In this document: positions 1-10,618 of the stretch, piece after piece
How the letters are laid out: every line of letters starts with the position of its first letter
How positions within the stretch are numbered: position 1 is the first letter of the stretch
NCBI GenBank assembly: GCA_904063045.1
Contig: CAJFCJ010000141.1
Location: 25,961 to 72,291, forward strand
Direction of reading: 5' to 3'
DNA length: 46,331 bases
Source of the DNA: Dimorphilus gyrociliatus
Taxonomy: Eukaryota; Annelida; Polychaeta; Dinophilidae
Made by a program: the position numbers and the translations under genes
The notes under the pieces: model-generated
Seen by the model: the letters and a program-made list of their open reading frames with translations, nothing else
What the model was told of the DNA's origin: nothing
Database searches by the model: none

Positions 1-977
1 AAATTAAAAAGTCATTTAACTTTAATTGAAATTGAATTCTTTTTTTATTTATTCCAGTAAAATCTTCTAGATTTCTAGTCATTTTGCAGTTTTTCTTTTG
101 CAATGTTTGTATTCATTGCAATGGTATTTTTTTCAATAATTCTAAAATCATTTAGTGTGGAAAATACTTGTCTAAATCAAGAACATTCCATCAAGATAAC
201 AAAAAATGATAGTTTAACAGTAACTGGAATAATAGAGATAAGATTTAATGATAGAGGATTATTATCAATTTCTCATTTATCTTTTAAAGCCATTAATACT
301 GATGATTTATGTAAGAAATTGAACTACTCTTCATTCGAAAGTAAATTTCAAATGACTGAAGAAGAAAATTCAATAAATGAAAAAGTTGAATTATTTAAAA
401 GAGAAGATGGAGAATGTATTATGTAATGGAGTTGTTTTCATTTTAAAAGTATTTACTTAGATATAAGTAATTATTATGGACAGATCATTATCGAACACAA
501 ATAGAAAATTGTCATTAATCTGTTACAAGAAAGACAGTAAATGTAAGAATATCGTTATTAATCCAGTCTAAAAATATTAATAATTCCTGTTCTATAAATA
601 GTTCTTATAGCTTTGGAAAATAGAAATGATAGTCATTACTCATTAATTTATTATACTATGAATATTTTTTACTATATTATACATTTGAAAAAAATCATTC
701 TCTTTGTCAACAAACTGAAGTAACAATCTCTTATAATCATTTTTATTCTATAAATAATACATTTTATGCTTTATACAATGAACATTTTTTTAATATTTCT
801 ATCTTTCACCGGTTACTTTGAAAAATCAACGTGTAATCTGTTTTCTTCTATTTCTATTGCTATTAGTATTGTCAATATTGCCAAACATTGTCTAAAGTGT
901 AAGTAGCATACATTTAAAAAAAATCTATTTTTAACGCCATCTACCGGGAGGAGAGAGGGATAGAGAACAAATTTATT

Positions 978-1010
978 CATCATTCTCTCTCTCTTTCTCT
1001 CTCTATCTTT
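978..1010. repeat. TC-rich microsatellite in paralogue A intron
   Basis: Interrupted TC/TCTT repeats just before the acceptor of the helix 5 exon, where they double as a pyrimidine tract. Similar short runs lie at about 5,414-5,428 (GA, complement) and 18,567-18,583 (TC). Confidence 0.8.
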
Positions 1011-1662
1011 CTGTTTTTTTTATAGAATTTTCATTCTAAAACCAAAATATGTTATAATATTAATGTCTGGAATAACGACAGCGAAGGTTGGACTTTTTCA
1101 ATGATAACCTTTGGTCTCCTCTTCCTATTCAATATAATTGTAATCATTTGCTATACAAGAATTCATTTATTTATAAAAATTTCTCATAAATCATTAAAAA
1201 GAATGGGATTTCAAAATGTTGAAAAATCAAAACTTTCAACAGCAATTATAATTGTTTTAATAACAAATACAATTTGTTTCACACCATTTTCTATACTTTG
1301 TTTTTTATCTTCATTTATAAAATTTAATTTAAAAGACTCAATCTATACAACTTTCATAATTACACTTCTACCAATAAATTCAATTATTAATCCAACAATT
1401 TTCCTATCAAATAGATATCTACAATATAGAATTGATAAGAAGGATAGAGAGAAGAAAGACAGAATGAGGCATTTTGATGAAATTTTGATGAAGAAAGAAG
1501 CAACAAGTAAATTCTTTCCTTTCTCTTTTTAACTGATTTTCTCCTAGTTTTATGTTTAAATCTTCTGTTCAAAATGGAAAAACTAGAATAAAATCTTTAG
1601 ATAGACTGGTTCCATTATTAGTTTTATTATTATAATAATGTGTTTTTCTTTTTATTGAAAAG

Positions 1663-2079
1663 TATTGGAATATTTTAGAGAAAATGAAGAAAATCAAATT
1701 CTACATCAAAATAGAAACTATAATTTAAGTTGTTTGAAAATTGATAATGAATTTTATACAAAAAATTTTTATTTCAATATTATAAAAATGGTGATAAAAT
1801 CATTAATTTTTTTGCATAGTCATTCATTGTGTCTTAATAAAGAAATCCATTTGAATAATATTGTTTTTGATGCAAGTTTTTAGATTTCTTATTCTTTGTT
1901 TAATCAGTGTTTTTTTTTATCTTTTGCAATCTTTCTTTTAGTCTATAAGTCAAAAATATTTTCTGCTGATAAATCGTATAAAAGGATACAGAGTGGAATG
2001 CCATCACAATGATATTAAACAATATGGACATCTTGTTAGAAAAACACTACAAAAACTTTTATTGTTCATAATAAATTAA
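1663..2079 (+). other. Paralogue A: kinase-like tail exons with a GC-AG intron
   Basis: Exons 1663-1871 and 1942-2079. The first ends SLIFLHSHSLCL ... HLNNIVFD; LHSHS and NNIVFD are the most kinase-like catalytic-loop flanks of the three copies. The donor at 1872 is GCAAGT, exactly where B has GTAAGT, so it is read as a GC-AG intron. The second exon has NDIKQYGHLVRKTLQ before TAA at 2077-2079. Both exons stay open despite the upstream damage, suggesting recent inactivation. Confidence 0.65.
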
Positions 2080-2367
2080 TTTAGCGTTCATATGACTATA
2101 AAGTTAACTTTTTCACTTTAAAGTAACGACTATTTATTAAATTTCATATAATATCTTGTAAGGTCACGTGATATCCATTATAAAACGTCTACACTTTTTG
2201 TAATTTTTACCCTAACCCTAGTCTACCTGTTGACAAAATATTCTTTATACAATAACTATAAGTTCCTAGTGGAATAAATAACCTTGACCTTAGAAAAACA
2301 CTTAACCTTAGTTATAAAAAATTCCTTTCACTAGTTTTTGAATTATTTTGAAAAAGTTTACAAAAAT

Positions 2368-2800
2368 TTAAAAAGATAACCATAATTTATTTGAAAGAGT
2401 CTTCTTTTGTAGAATTCTTTTTACAATTATCCCGAGACATTCAATGTCACGTGGTTCATTCTTCTCATTTAATATAAATAGAAAATTTCTTTTTAATATG
2501 AAATTTTTCATAGAATTCTAACAAATTGTTTAATAAAGAAAAACAATTAGAGATAATTAGAGTAATGAGTATTGAATATTTGAAAATCAATGATACTTAC
2601 ATCATAATAAATGCTCTCTATTGATATCTTACCATTTAAGGAGAAACCACAAGAATGAGTAAAGATAATTGTTTGACATATATCCTTTAAACATTTTACA
2701 TAATTCATATTTTTAAAAAATTGGTGTGTTATAACAAGTTTTTCGGCTTTTTGAGGAAAAGTAGAATATAAATCATCAAATTCTTCAAAAAAATTTAAAA
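2368..2800 (-). other. Gene B: kinase-like C-terminal tail (two exons)
   Basis: Exons 2601-2800 and 2368-2517. The first reads VKCLKDICQTIIFTHSCGFS then LNGKISIESIYYD before GTAAGT; it aligns with kinase alpha-E (I-x-x-ϕ-x-ϕ-LH-x-x-G) and the strand after the catalytic loop (xNIϕϕD). The second has LKRNFLFIL then RDIECLGIIVKRILQ, aligning with alpha-F (D-ϕ-x-S-F-G-ϕ-ϕ). HRD, DFG and the whole N-lobe are absent, so no catalysis is expected. That this is coding is well supported by A and C; kinase descent is inferred. Confidence 0.7.
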
Positions 2801-5800
2801 CTGTACAAAAAATGAAAAATTAATGAAAAAGAAAATTCAAATTTCCTGTTTTTTTTTACATTTTTCTCTTTCACTTTTTTTAACTTTTGCTATCAATTCA
2901 ACCTTTTCTTTCATTTTGAACATTTTTCTATTTTTCAAATTCTCTTGAATTTGTCCAAATGTTGATATAATTGGATTTAACAAAGAATTTAGAGGAATTA
3001 CAACAATTACTATTAAATTATATAAAACATCTGTCAATTCAATTTTTAGTTTAAGTGATAAAATTCCTTAAAAGAAGACATTGATAATGAAATGAATATA
3101 AAAAAGGGCAAAATGCAAAAAATTAAACCTAAAATTGAAAATGGCAGCCATAAAATAATATTTGAAAATGTTAATACAAAGATTGCTATTCTTATATTTC
3201 CTGTTTTCTTATTATTTGTATTTGCTGAATTAGAAGACATGACCTTCTTTTGCCTTCTTACAATATAAAATAAATGAAAATATAGAATTGCTATTATCAA
3301 ACTAACAAATGGTATGAAAATTGAAAATAGAAAAAATGGAAATATCCAACCAGATATTTTTTCACTAGTAATATGAATATAAAAACAAATTGAAGATATT
3401 GTATACAATTTCTGTGTTCAAAACAATTTTTATTTATGTCTAAAATTTATTGACCTTTTTTTTCTTGTTTTATTTACGTGGCCAAAGAAGAGAGGGAAGC
3501 ACGATAATAGGACAATAACACCAAAGACTACTATGTTTATATAGACTGAATATTTTGTTAAATATTGAATACCCATTGGTCTTGTTATTACTTGATGTCT
3601 TTCAATTGCCAATAACAACATACTTATTACTGATAACAAAATGGAAAATGTCATTATCGTTCCCAAGAATTGACATAGGCTACTTTCTTTCCAAAATATT
3701 GAATTATCCAAATAATTGCCACTGTAATATACATTGGCACAGGCTAGTATTAAAATATATAAAGATATTGAGCCATTTCCAAATGACAACATTATATTAC
3801 AAATTTTAGATTTTCCTATTTTCTTCAAAGTATAAATAATTGACGAAATGTTGGCCAATAAACCAAAAATTCCATAAAACCAACAAAGTAAACTTGCCAA
3901 GTTCGAACCAATTAAACGGCTACAAGTTTGAAAAATTGACGTTGATGGTTCGCAAGCCTTATCACTTCCTCTATATTTCCAAAATAGACAGCAAAAATGA
4001 AAATTATTTCCAGATATATAATTCAAATTCTTTAAAGAGTTTAATATATTGTGAAATATATTGGTTGGTATGTCAGTTTTGTCAAATGATAACTTTTCTA
4101 ACGAGGTCAAAGGTTGAAAAGTGTCAATTTGAATAGAATTAATAGGACAGTAATTAATTTGAAGTGATTTTAAATGAGTACAAAATTGAAAATGTAAATG
4201 ATTAAGTGAGAAAATGTTTGTGTGCGAAATATCTAAAGTTTGTAGATGTTTACAAGACAATTGATTTAAGAACATTAAATTTGAAATTGGATTAAAAGAC
4301 AGTTGAAGATGTTGAAGTATTAATAGAGGTTTTTGTAAAATGTTTGCATCTTCATTCATTTCACATTTCACGATTGTCAAATTCACTAAATTTGCAAAAT
4401 AGCCCAACGAATATTTCACATAATTTTCATTCTTCTCCAAATAGAGCAACGCCAATCTCGTTGAATTTTTCAACACATTTTCATCTGTATTTCCGGTTAT
4501 TGAGATTTTCCTGAATCCTTCTTCAACCGTCAAACTTTCAGATTCACCTTTTTCTTTGAAATTGCATTGCAGTTGCAGATGATTCACAACTCTGCAATTG
4601 GGGTTAGAGACGCGGGGCAATTTGCAGTATATCTCATCGCTGCCCTTTTGGCAATGAATCACTGTATCGCATACTTTGCTGATCAGCAAGTGTCTATTCT
4701 CGCCTCTGCACTTGAAATATCCTTTCATTGCTATCTTTTCTGCAACGAACGAAATGATTTAGACAGGTGAATCGTTTGCCCGCAAAATGTACCGCAATGG
4801 AATTCGTCATCTCCCAGTAGACAATGATCCACTCCGTCACAAACTAATTCAATAGATATACAGTAATTTCTCCTATAGCAGAGGTAGAAACCCCGAGGAC
4901 AAGATTCTCTGTTGCAGTCATTTTGCGACATTAGAATTGTGTTTTTAATAATTCCAGTACTGAACACTTCGACAAAACATTCCTTAGGTTGTTTAATATG
5001 ACGGTGACCTTTGTAGAAATTAGTCAAATTGAATCTTGAATAGAAATTGTAATTTTCAGATTCATCATTTTTGGCGATACAGTCGTATTTGAAATCATCG
5101 ACAAACTCTTTTGGAATACAATAACTTCCACAATCTGCTTGATATTGCTCATTGCAGTCTAAAAAATGGAAAGTATTTTAATGATATCATGAAAAACCAA
5201 ACATTCGTTTATACTTTCTCTATATTCATTCGATATTGCATCAACATTTTGGCATTTTTCATCACTTTCATCGATGCAGTGTCTTTCATTATCACAAATA
5301 TTTTCTCTCTTAACGCATTCTCCATTTTTACATTTTCTGCAAGAAATATAAAACAAGAATTATAAGTTTTGTAAGAATTGAGAGAACTGTTTTTCGAATG
5401 TGATAGATAGACGAAAAAGAGAGAGAGAGAGGGGAAAGAGGGAGGAAAGCATCGAGTGACTAATTAATTATGGTCATCATCTTCCTAGACGTTTTCTATC
5501 AACTGCGAATTTTTTTAAAACTAACATTTCATGATCAGCACATGAGCTTGTCTCTTGTAAAAACAAAAACAAAAGAAAGCAATGAGAATTAAGTTGATAA
5601 AATTACTATTAGTTTTATTTAGGTTATACCGCAAAAAGTTTCGTCCAATTTATCTTCACAATCATTTACAAAATCGCAAACTTTAAAAGAGTGAATCTTC
5701 TCTCCGGATGATACACATGAAAATTGATTATTAATTATTTGAATTGAGCAATTTTCTTCATCTTCCCCGCTGTAACAATCTTTGAAATTATCGCAAAGAT

Positions 5801-8800
5801 AATAAAAATTTATGTAGAATCCATCTTTTGAACAATAGAAAAGGTTTTCTTTAATTGTAGAAATCAATGAGACAATGTCAGAATGGAAAAATTGTATTGG
5901 ATTGTTGAATTGAAATTCATGAATTGATATTAATGGTATTTTTTGGCAAATTATAAATTTGCTGATTGGTAAATGGCATGATATTTCGTTAAAATGATAT
6001 CTAACTGCACTAAAATCATTTTTATATCTCTATAGAATATTTTTGAAATTATTAAATACATTTTTGCAAAAACAATAAAGAAATTATACAACATTCTCAC
6101 AACGATAACCATACGCATAATAGTCTAATTGATCTATAAATTCCTTTCAGAATTTAATAAACAAAAATTTGAATTTGAATTTTGTAAAAAAGAAAATATT
6201 TAAAAAAAATTTTTACATATGTTAGGATGTAATCTTTAAATGCTTTTTCATACAACTGTCTATAATTCTATAATATTTTGATTATAATTCATTTTTAGTT
6301 TTTATTAAATATCTCAAAGAGAAAAATGAATAATTTACCGGAAATACGTCACAAATATCTTCATCACTAAATCCATTCTTTTTTGTAGATTTTGAAAAAA
6401 AAATTGATTTTGAAATTATGGAATTTTTTTAAATATTAATAATTACAGTCATAAAAACATTCAATTGCCAATCTCTAAAATTCTGTCAAAAAGAATTAAA
6501 ACTTAGAACTAACTATATTAAAACAATTATTGTATATTTCTTATACTTGTATAGTGTTTAATTTTTTTAGTTTTTGTGAAAAACATGTCATTGAATCATT
6601 CAAATTTGAAGAACTTTCCAACAATTTTACTATGTTGAAATTTTTCAATTTTTTTTTTAACTATCATCAGTTTTTTGTTGTTGTAGTTGTTTTAAATTTG
6701 AATTTATTTGAATAATGAAAAAAATTTTTTTTTTACTTGTTTATTATAAGATATTGGCAGAGACATTGATAAATTTCTTTCACTAAGATTTGTATATTTT
6801 CCTTTAACAGTTAATTTTGTTGTGAAATCTGCAAAAGAGAGATTTTTTTTGTTATGTAAAAAACATGAAAAATGTAGAAATATTTTACATGAAACAATTT
6901 TAAATTCTAAATTTAACTCAAGAAAATTTGATAGAAAATATATTAGAAAAGTTTTATCAAATGTTGGAAAATCAGATAATGTTAAATTTTTATTTAAACA
7001 AAATTCCTTCATTTTGTAAATTGATGTTAATTTGCTACTATTATAGATAATATAACAAACATTATCTATATTGATAACATTCTTTCCACTACATTCTGAG
7101 AAAAAAAACAGAAATTTGAATTGAAAATCTAATATTTTGAGTAGCATATATTCTACTTGTTGTAACTTTATTTGAGCATTGAACATAGTATGGCAGCCAA
7201 TATGTTAATCTGTTTGGGTTTTTAACCATTTTGTACCAATTCTACCTAGCTCCCTCTAGTGTTGAAATATTATAAATTACCTTGTTTGACTTATTGTACA
7301 ATTGTTGAAATTAATTTCATCATTTTTACAATAAACAGTTTGAAATGTAAAATATCCTTTTCTGTCTAGATTTCTTTGCATTATATGACTTTTTTTGACG
7401 ATAGTTCCATAATTAAAACGGAACGTCGAACATAAAAATTGCAATTCGAAATATTTTAAATAAACAACATTACGCCAAGTAATGTTATCAAAGTATTGAA
7501 AAATTCCTTCAATATCGTTCTTCTTCACTACTTGATAAGGATAAAAAGTTTTACCATTTTCTTCAATAATTCTATAATTAGATGTTTCTTAAAACATGAA
7601 CAAATCTAGAATTTTAGTGTTTTATCAATAGAAAAAAATAGGTCAAACTTTTTTTATCTTTTTCAAAACAAGTAAATTTATATAATGTTGAAAATTGACG
7701 TTTAGTCTTTCCATAATAAAATTTACATTGTAATTTTTTAACATTTTGACCTTGACATTTTGTAATATATACTACATCCTTTTTTTTATAAAAAAAACAA
7801 AACATATGTAAATATAAAATACAGAAAATAGTAAAAAATTTTCTCTATACAAAATTCCAAGTGTTTGTAGAATATTCATTACAAAAATCAGAATTAGGTA
7901 ATTTATTTATTTTTTCACACCAAAAGCTACATGTTTCAAATGTTTTGCTATTTTTATTCTTATAAAAAGTTGGCAATTGTAAACCAAGTGTTTTTGATTT
8001 TAAAACAATTTCTGAATTAGTGATATATTCAGTATCATAAAATAGTAATTTTGAATTTTCACTAATTTGAAGTTGATGAATTTGTGTATCTTTTCGTTTT
8101 TTTTTTAAAAAAAAAAGACAAAAATAATAGAATTATGAAAAACTAAAAAAAAATAGAGTACAAACCATTTAATTCAGAAAATGTACATTCAACTTTTAAA
8201 TGAAATTTTCTATCTTCAAGTTGATTGGACGCATTGAAAAATTTAGGATTTGAATCATTTGTTTGATACAATAGAATTATTTGGCTTATATTGTAATTTG
8301 TAAATTTTTGGTTTGAGATAAAAAATTCACTTTTACTGCATAAATTAATTTTTTTTGTAAAATTCTTTTCCATAAAAATTTTGTGAATTGTTTGATTTTT
8401 TTTAAAGAATAATTGAAAAACATTCCATTTATGAAGAGCGGCAAAAATATCTGTTTTTTTTTTTTAAATCTAATTTATTTTATTTTAAATTCAAATGTAA
8501 ATTTAAATTCATACATGTTGATTCATTTTTATAACATTTTAAAATTAAACCATAGTTCTGTTTAATACGTTTGGGAATTCTATTTTGAGAAGAAAACATT
8601 TTAAATACAATAAGAACACAAAAGTATCAGGTGGATGGGAGAAAACTGGTAAGAATTTTTTGGATTTAAAAAATAAAAGAAGAAATGGAATGTTTTCTCC
8701 CATGCACTATATGTTTAGTACATTAAGCAGCAAACGCCATTGTTATGACTCAATCTGACCATTTTAGTTTTAGATAATTGTTTTGGATAAGGACTTGTAG

Positions 8801-10316
8801 ATGAAGATATACCATCAAATCCCAAGGATTTGCATATAGAATTTGTAACTACTCTATGAATTTGTCTATATTCAAGAAAATAGTAAGAATCACTGAAAAC
8901 ATGCTGAACAAGTGGAATTCCAGTAACAAATAATCGACTTTCGTTCGTAACGTTGATAAATTTAAGTGAAACATTCCTTAAATTCTTGTAAACTAATTTT
9001 GATGGTTTGTTTGTAAATTAAATCAAAAAGTAAAAAATTAGGTCTTACATCTATTGTCTTTAAAAAGGCATTTTGCATTGACAATTCTAAATGAATGATT
9101 TCTAGTTGGATTTTCATTTAATGTACAATGAGGAAATGACATTTTAATAAGAGAACAATTTTGAAAAAATGCATATTTCATCTAAGATAGAAATGGAATT
9201 AGAAAATGAAAATAATTTTGAAAAACATTATGATTATTTACTTTACCAACAGCATTATTTAAATTTTCTGATTTGCATTCCCTTACACTATATAATGCAT
9301 TGTTTAAATTACAGATAAATTGGCAATTGTCTTCTAATGTTGATGTTCTCTTATCAAATATTGGATAGGTAATTTTTAAATCTTTTCTCAATAGAATATA
9401 GTCAATGTTTCGAAAAATTGACTTGTCAAAACTTTTTCTCCAAATTGCAGCATAATTTAAAGTATCGTATATTAAATCTGCAATAAATTTACATCTGTTT
9501 CTTTTCTTTTTTGACATTTGTTTTTTTTTCATATCTTACACTTCATTTCCATAAATTTACAATAAATTTTTTCAAGAGTATCATTAGATATAATCTCCTC
9601 ATCATTACTTTCATTAAAGGATAATGAGATTGTCTCAATAACTGATGAATTCATGATATTTGTAATATAATATTCACTTTTATTACAGATTTTTAATTTG
9701 TGTTTTGAATTTGAAGTAATTTCATAAAATTTATCCGCCATTTTATAATAGGGTTGAAAAATATTTCTTCCAACTTTTAATGTGAAGATATCTTAAAATT
9801 TTAATTAGTATATTTTTAAAAGAAAAAAAAAATTATTTTCTGCCAATCTATATTTACAATTGGTGTTTTTTTTGAAACATTTCACCCTTGTTCTCTTATA
9901 AAATATACTTGAATCTTTTACTTTACTTCTCCAAAGTTTCTGACTGGAAAAAAAGTTAATTATAGCTATTTTTAATATCAAAAAAAAATAAAAGAAACTG
10001 ACTATGAACAACATTTCTCTGTATTTTTCAAAATTATACACTTATTATCGTAAATGTAACTATAAATAGGACTATGAAAAGATATATGAGAACTATAACC
10101 AAAATTTTTACATAGATTGTTGATAAGTGAATTATTTATTGGTTGATGATAGCATAATGATAAATTAACAGTTTTTGTACGAAATTTTAAAAATCCATAA
10201 TCATAGTGTTGAGTCCTATTCCTAATATCAAAAAATATTTGATGATTAACAGAAAAATTATTATTTTGAAATGAAATTATAATATTTGAAAAAATGAGAA
10301 ACAATTCTTTAATCAT
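2368..10316 (-). CDS. Receptor paralogue B: SRCR/CTLD/LDLa/LRR seven-helix receptor with kinase-like tail
   Basis: A predicted plasma-membrane receptor on the minus strand, starting at ATG 10316 with a hydrophobic leader. Exons placed with splice sites: 10003-10316 (SRCR-like), 5203-5336, 4793-5158, 3478-4739 (last LDLa, LRRs, hinge, helices 1-4), 3129-3411 (helices 5-6), 2860-3030 (helix 7), 2601-2800 and 2368-2517 (tail; TAA at 2368-2370). The ectodomain exons between 5.6 and 9.9 kb are recognised by similarity to gene C. Receptor hallmarks: hinge FCC...CEPST, Cys before helix 3 and in extracellular loop 2, ERH in place of DRY, WLP in helix 6, NPIIS in place of NPxxY. LDLa-LRR-7TM is the layout of type C LGRs (relaxin-receptor-like, GRL101). 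The ligand is unknown. The exon model is mine and needs transcripts. Confidence 0.85.
3129..3411 (-). other. Gene B: helices 5-6 exon
   Basis: Acceptor ACAG at 3412-3415, donor GTTTAA below 3129. Carries the extracellular-loop-2 Cys (SSICFYIHI), helix 5 (WIFPFFLFSIFIPFVSLIIA) and helix 6 (FVLTFSNIILWLPFSIL), with a WLP kink equivalent to CWxP. In reading order it lies after the large exon and before helix 7 at 2860-3030 (NPIISTF). Confidence 0.85.
3478..4739 (-). other. Gene B: large exon with last LDLa, LRRs, hinge and helices 1-4
   Basis: LDLa (KCRGENRHLL ... GSDEIYC), a Cys-flanked LRR cap (CRVVNHLQLQC), about five LRRs with L-x-x-L-x-(L/I)-x-x-(N/T) spacing, then hinge FHFCCLFWKYRGSDKACEPS, the site of the FCC...C(E/K)P motif of relaxin-type LGRs. 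Helix 1 follows a CSRLIG segment. Helix 3 ends AIERHQVI, with ERH where DRY is expected. Helix 4 ends SCFPLFFGH at the GTAAAT donor. Residues up to TSLEKL are identical to gene C; beyond that the two diverge abruptly. Confidence 0.9.
4103..5339 (-). repeat. Near-identical 1.24-kb block shared with gene C (B copy)
   Basis: Spans the LDLa3 exon to the middle of the LRRs, with both introns. It matches 16004-17237 in inverse orientation with one 3-base indel in the LDLa3/LDLa4 intron as the only difference I found. It begins at the CAG of the LDLa3 acceptor and ends in the codon after TSLEKL-2, where substitutions start at once. Flanking exons of B and C are only moderately similar. Confidence 0.9.
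5630..5960 (-). other. Gene B: LDLa repeats 1-2
   Basis: Two LDL-receptor class A repeats in one exon ending at 5630 (phase 1, donor GTATAA). The first reads FYCSKDGFYINFYYLCD with GEDEENC; the second shares CVSSGEKI and ends DETFC. The acidic D/E cluster before the last Cys is the calcium-binding hallmark of LDLa. The gene C counterpart is 15223-15489. The 5' edge at about 5960 is approximate. Confidence 0.75.
6737..7095 (-). other. Gene B: first exon of the C-type lectin-like domain
   Basis: Starts ECSGKNVINIDNVCYIIYN and ends LSERNLSMSLPISYNKQ before a GTAAAA donor; gene C has the same LSERNLSMSLP stretch at about 14,262-14,294. The acceptor is a clear pyrimidine tract plus CAG. The remaining lectin exons of B should lie in 5,960-6,736. 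That stretch is very AT-rich and I did not resolve them individually. Confidence 0.65.
7277..10316 (-). other. Gene B: N-terminal SRCR/Cys-module/WSC-like array
   Basis: Mirror counterpart of the gene C array. Visible pieces: first SRCR-like domain 10003-10316, its end near 9850-9945 (contains VKCFKKNTNC), Cys module 9530-9797 (NKSEYYIT ... YCKFMEMKC), WSC-like part 9182-9510 and 9060-9175, second SRCR-like domain about 8700-8990 (contains VTGIPLV and ICKSLGFDG), Cys module 8143-8373 (SKSEFFIS ... ECTFSELNG), WSC-like part 7614-8090, and third SRCR-like domain 7277-7528 (LQFLCSTFRFNYGTIV). Order, spacing and splice phases agree with gene C although the residues have diverged strongly, which supports these AT-rich stretches being coding. 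Confidence 0.65.
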
Positions 10317-10526
10317 TTAGAACAATTCTTTTTCTTAATGTAATTTAAAGTTGTTTTTCTTTTTTATAAAGGACTTTTTTTTTTTCTTTTTTTTGTCATC
10401 CTTTTTCAATTGTAATAATTGGTTATTTTATAGGCTTCTATTAAAAATTTGAACTCTACAATTACAATTTATTTAGTCATTTTTACAAAATAATTAATTA
10501 CTAAATGGAATATTTGTCTTCATTTT

Positions 10527-10561
<35 letters not shown>

Positions 10562-10618
10562 CTCCCTTTAATATTATTACTTCTTTTTATCAATTAAATC
10601 AATGAATGACACCAACTA
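10317..10618. promoter_or_regulatory. Shared spacer of the divergent receptor genes B and C
   Basis: Only 302 bp separate the start codons of B (minus) and C (plus). The spacer is extremely AT-rich, holds poly-T/poly-A runs and a (TA)n tract at about 10,531-10,558, and probably carries both promoters and 5' leaders. No specific factor site can be named. A non-coding first exon further away is not excluded. Confidence 0.5.
10531..10558. repeat. (TA)n microsatellite
   Basis: Uninterrupted TA dinucleotides in the B/C spacer, about 60 bp before the C start codon. Confidence 0.95.

Larger units (their letters stand above)
103..2079 (+). pseudogene. Receptor paralogue A: shortened SRCR/7TM/kinase-like-tail gene, probably inactive
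   Basis: Exons I can place: 103-422 (signal peptide, start of SRCR-like domain), 484-542 (end of that domain), a stretch near 640-830, about 790-893 (helix 4), 1026-1506 (helices 5-7), 1663-1871 and 1942-2079 (tail). Splice phases match genes B and C wherever comparable (phase 2 after exon 1, phase 1 after exon 2, phase 0 after helix 4). Between the SRCR exons and helix 4 only part of one Cys module remains; everything from the WSC-like domain through helix 3 is missing. The join is out of frame, and a TAA at about 888-890 stands where C has Glu and B has Gly, two codons before the shared splice site. Helix 7 reads NPTIF. I infer a deletion derivative and probable pseudogene; a sequencing error at the TAA is the alternative. 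Confidence 0.7.

Noticed and set aside
757-899. Frame in paralogue A read as helices 2-3 (IIHFMLYTMNIFLIFLSF ... STCNLFSS)
   Set aside because: The helix 4 frame in the same bases aligns better with B and C (VLSxLP and the phase-0 splice site), and another frame matches the Cys module; the hydrophobic reading is likely a by-product of T-rich sequence.
5111-5365. Open frame opposite the LDLa exons of gene B (and its twin 15990-16229), also 4567-4770 with twin 16570-16773
   Set aside because: Antisense shadows of LDLa exons; identical only because the block is duplicated.
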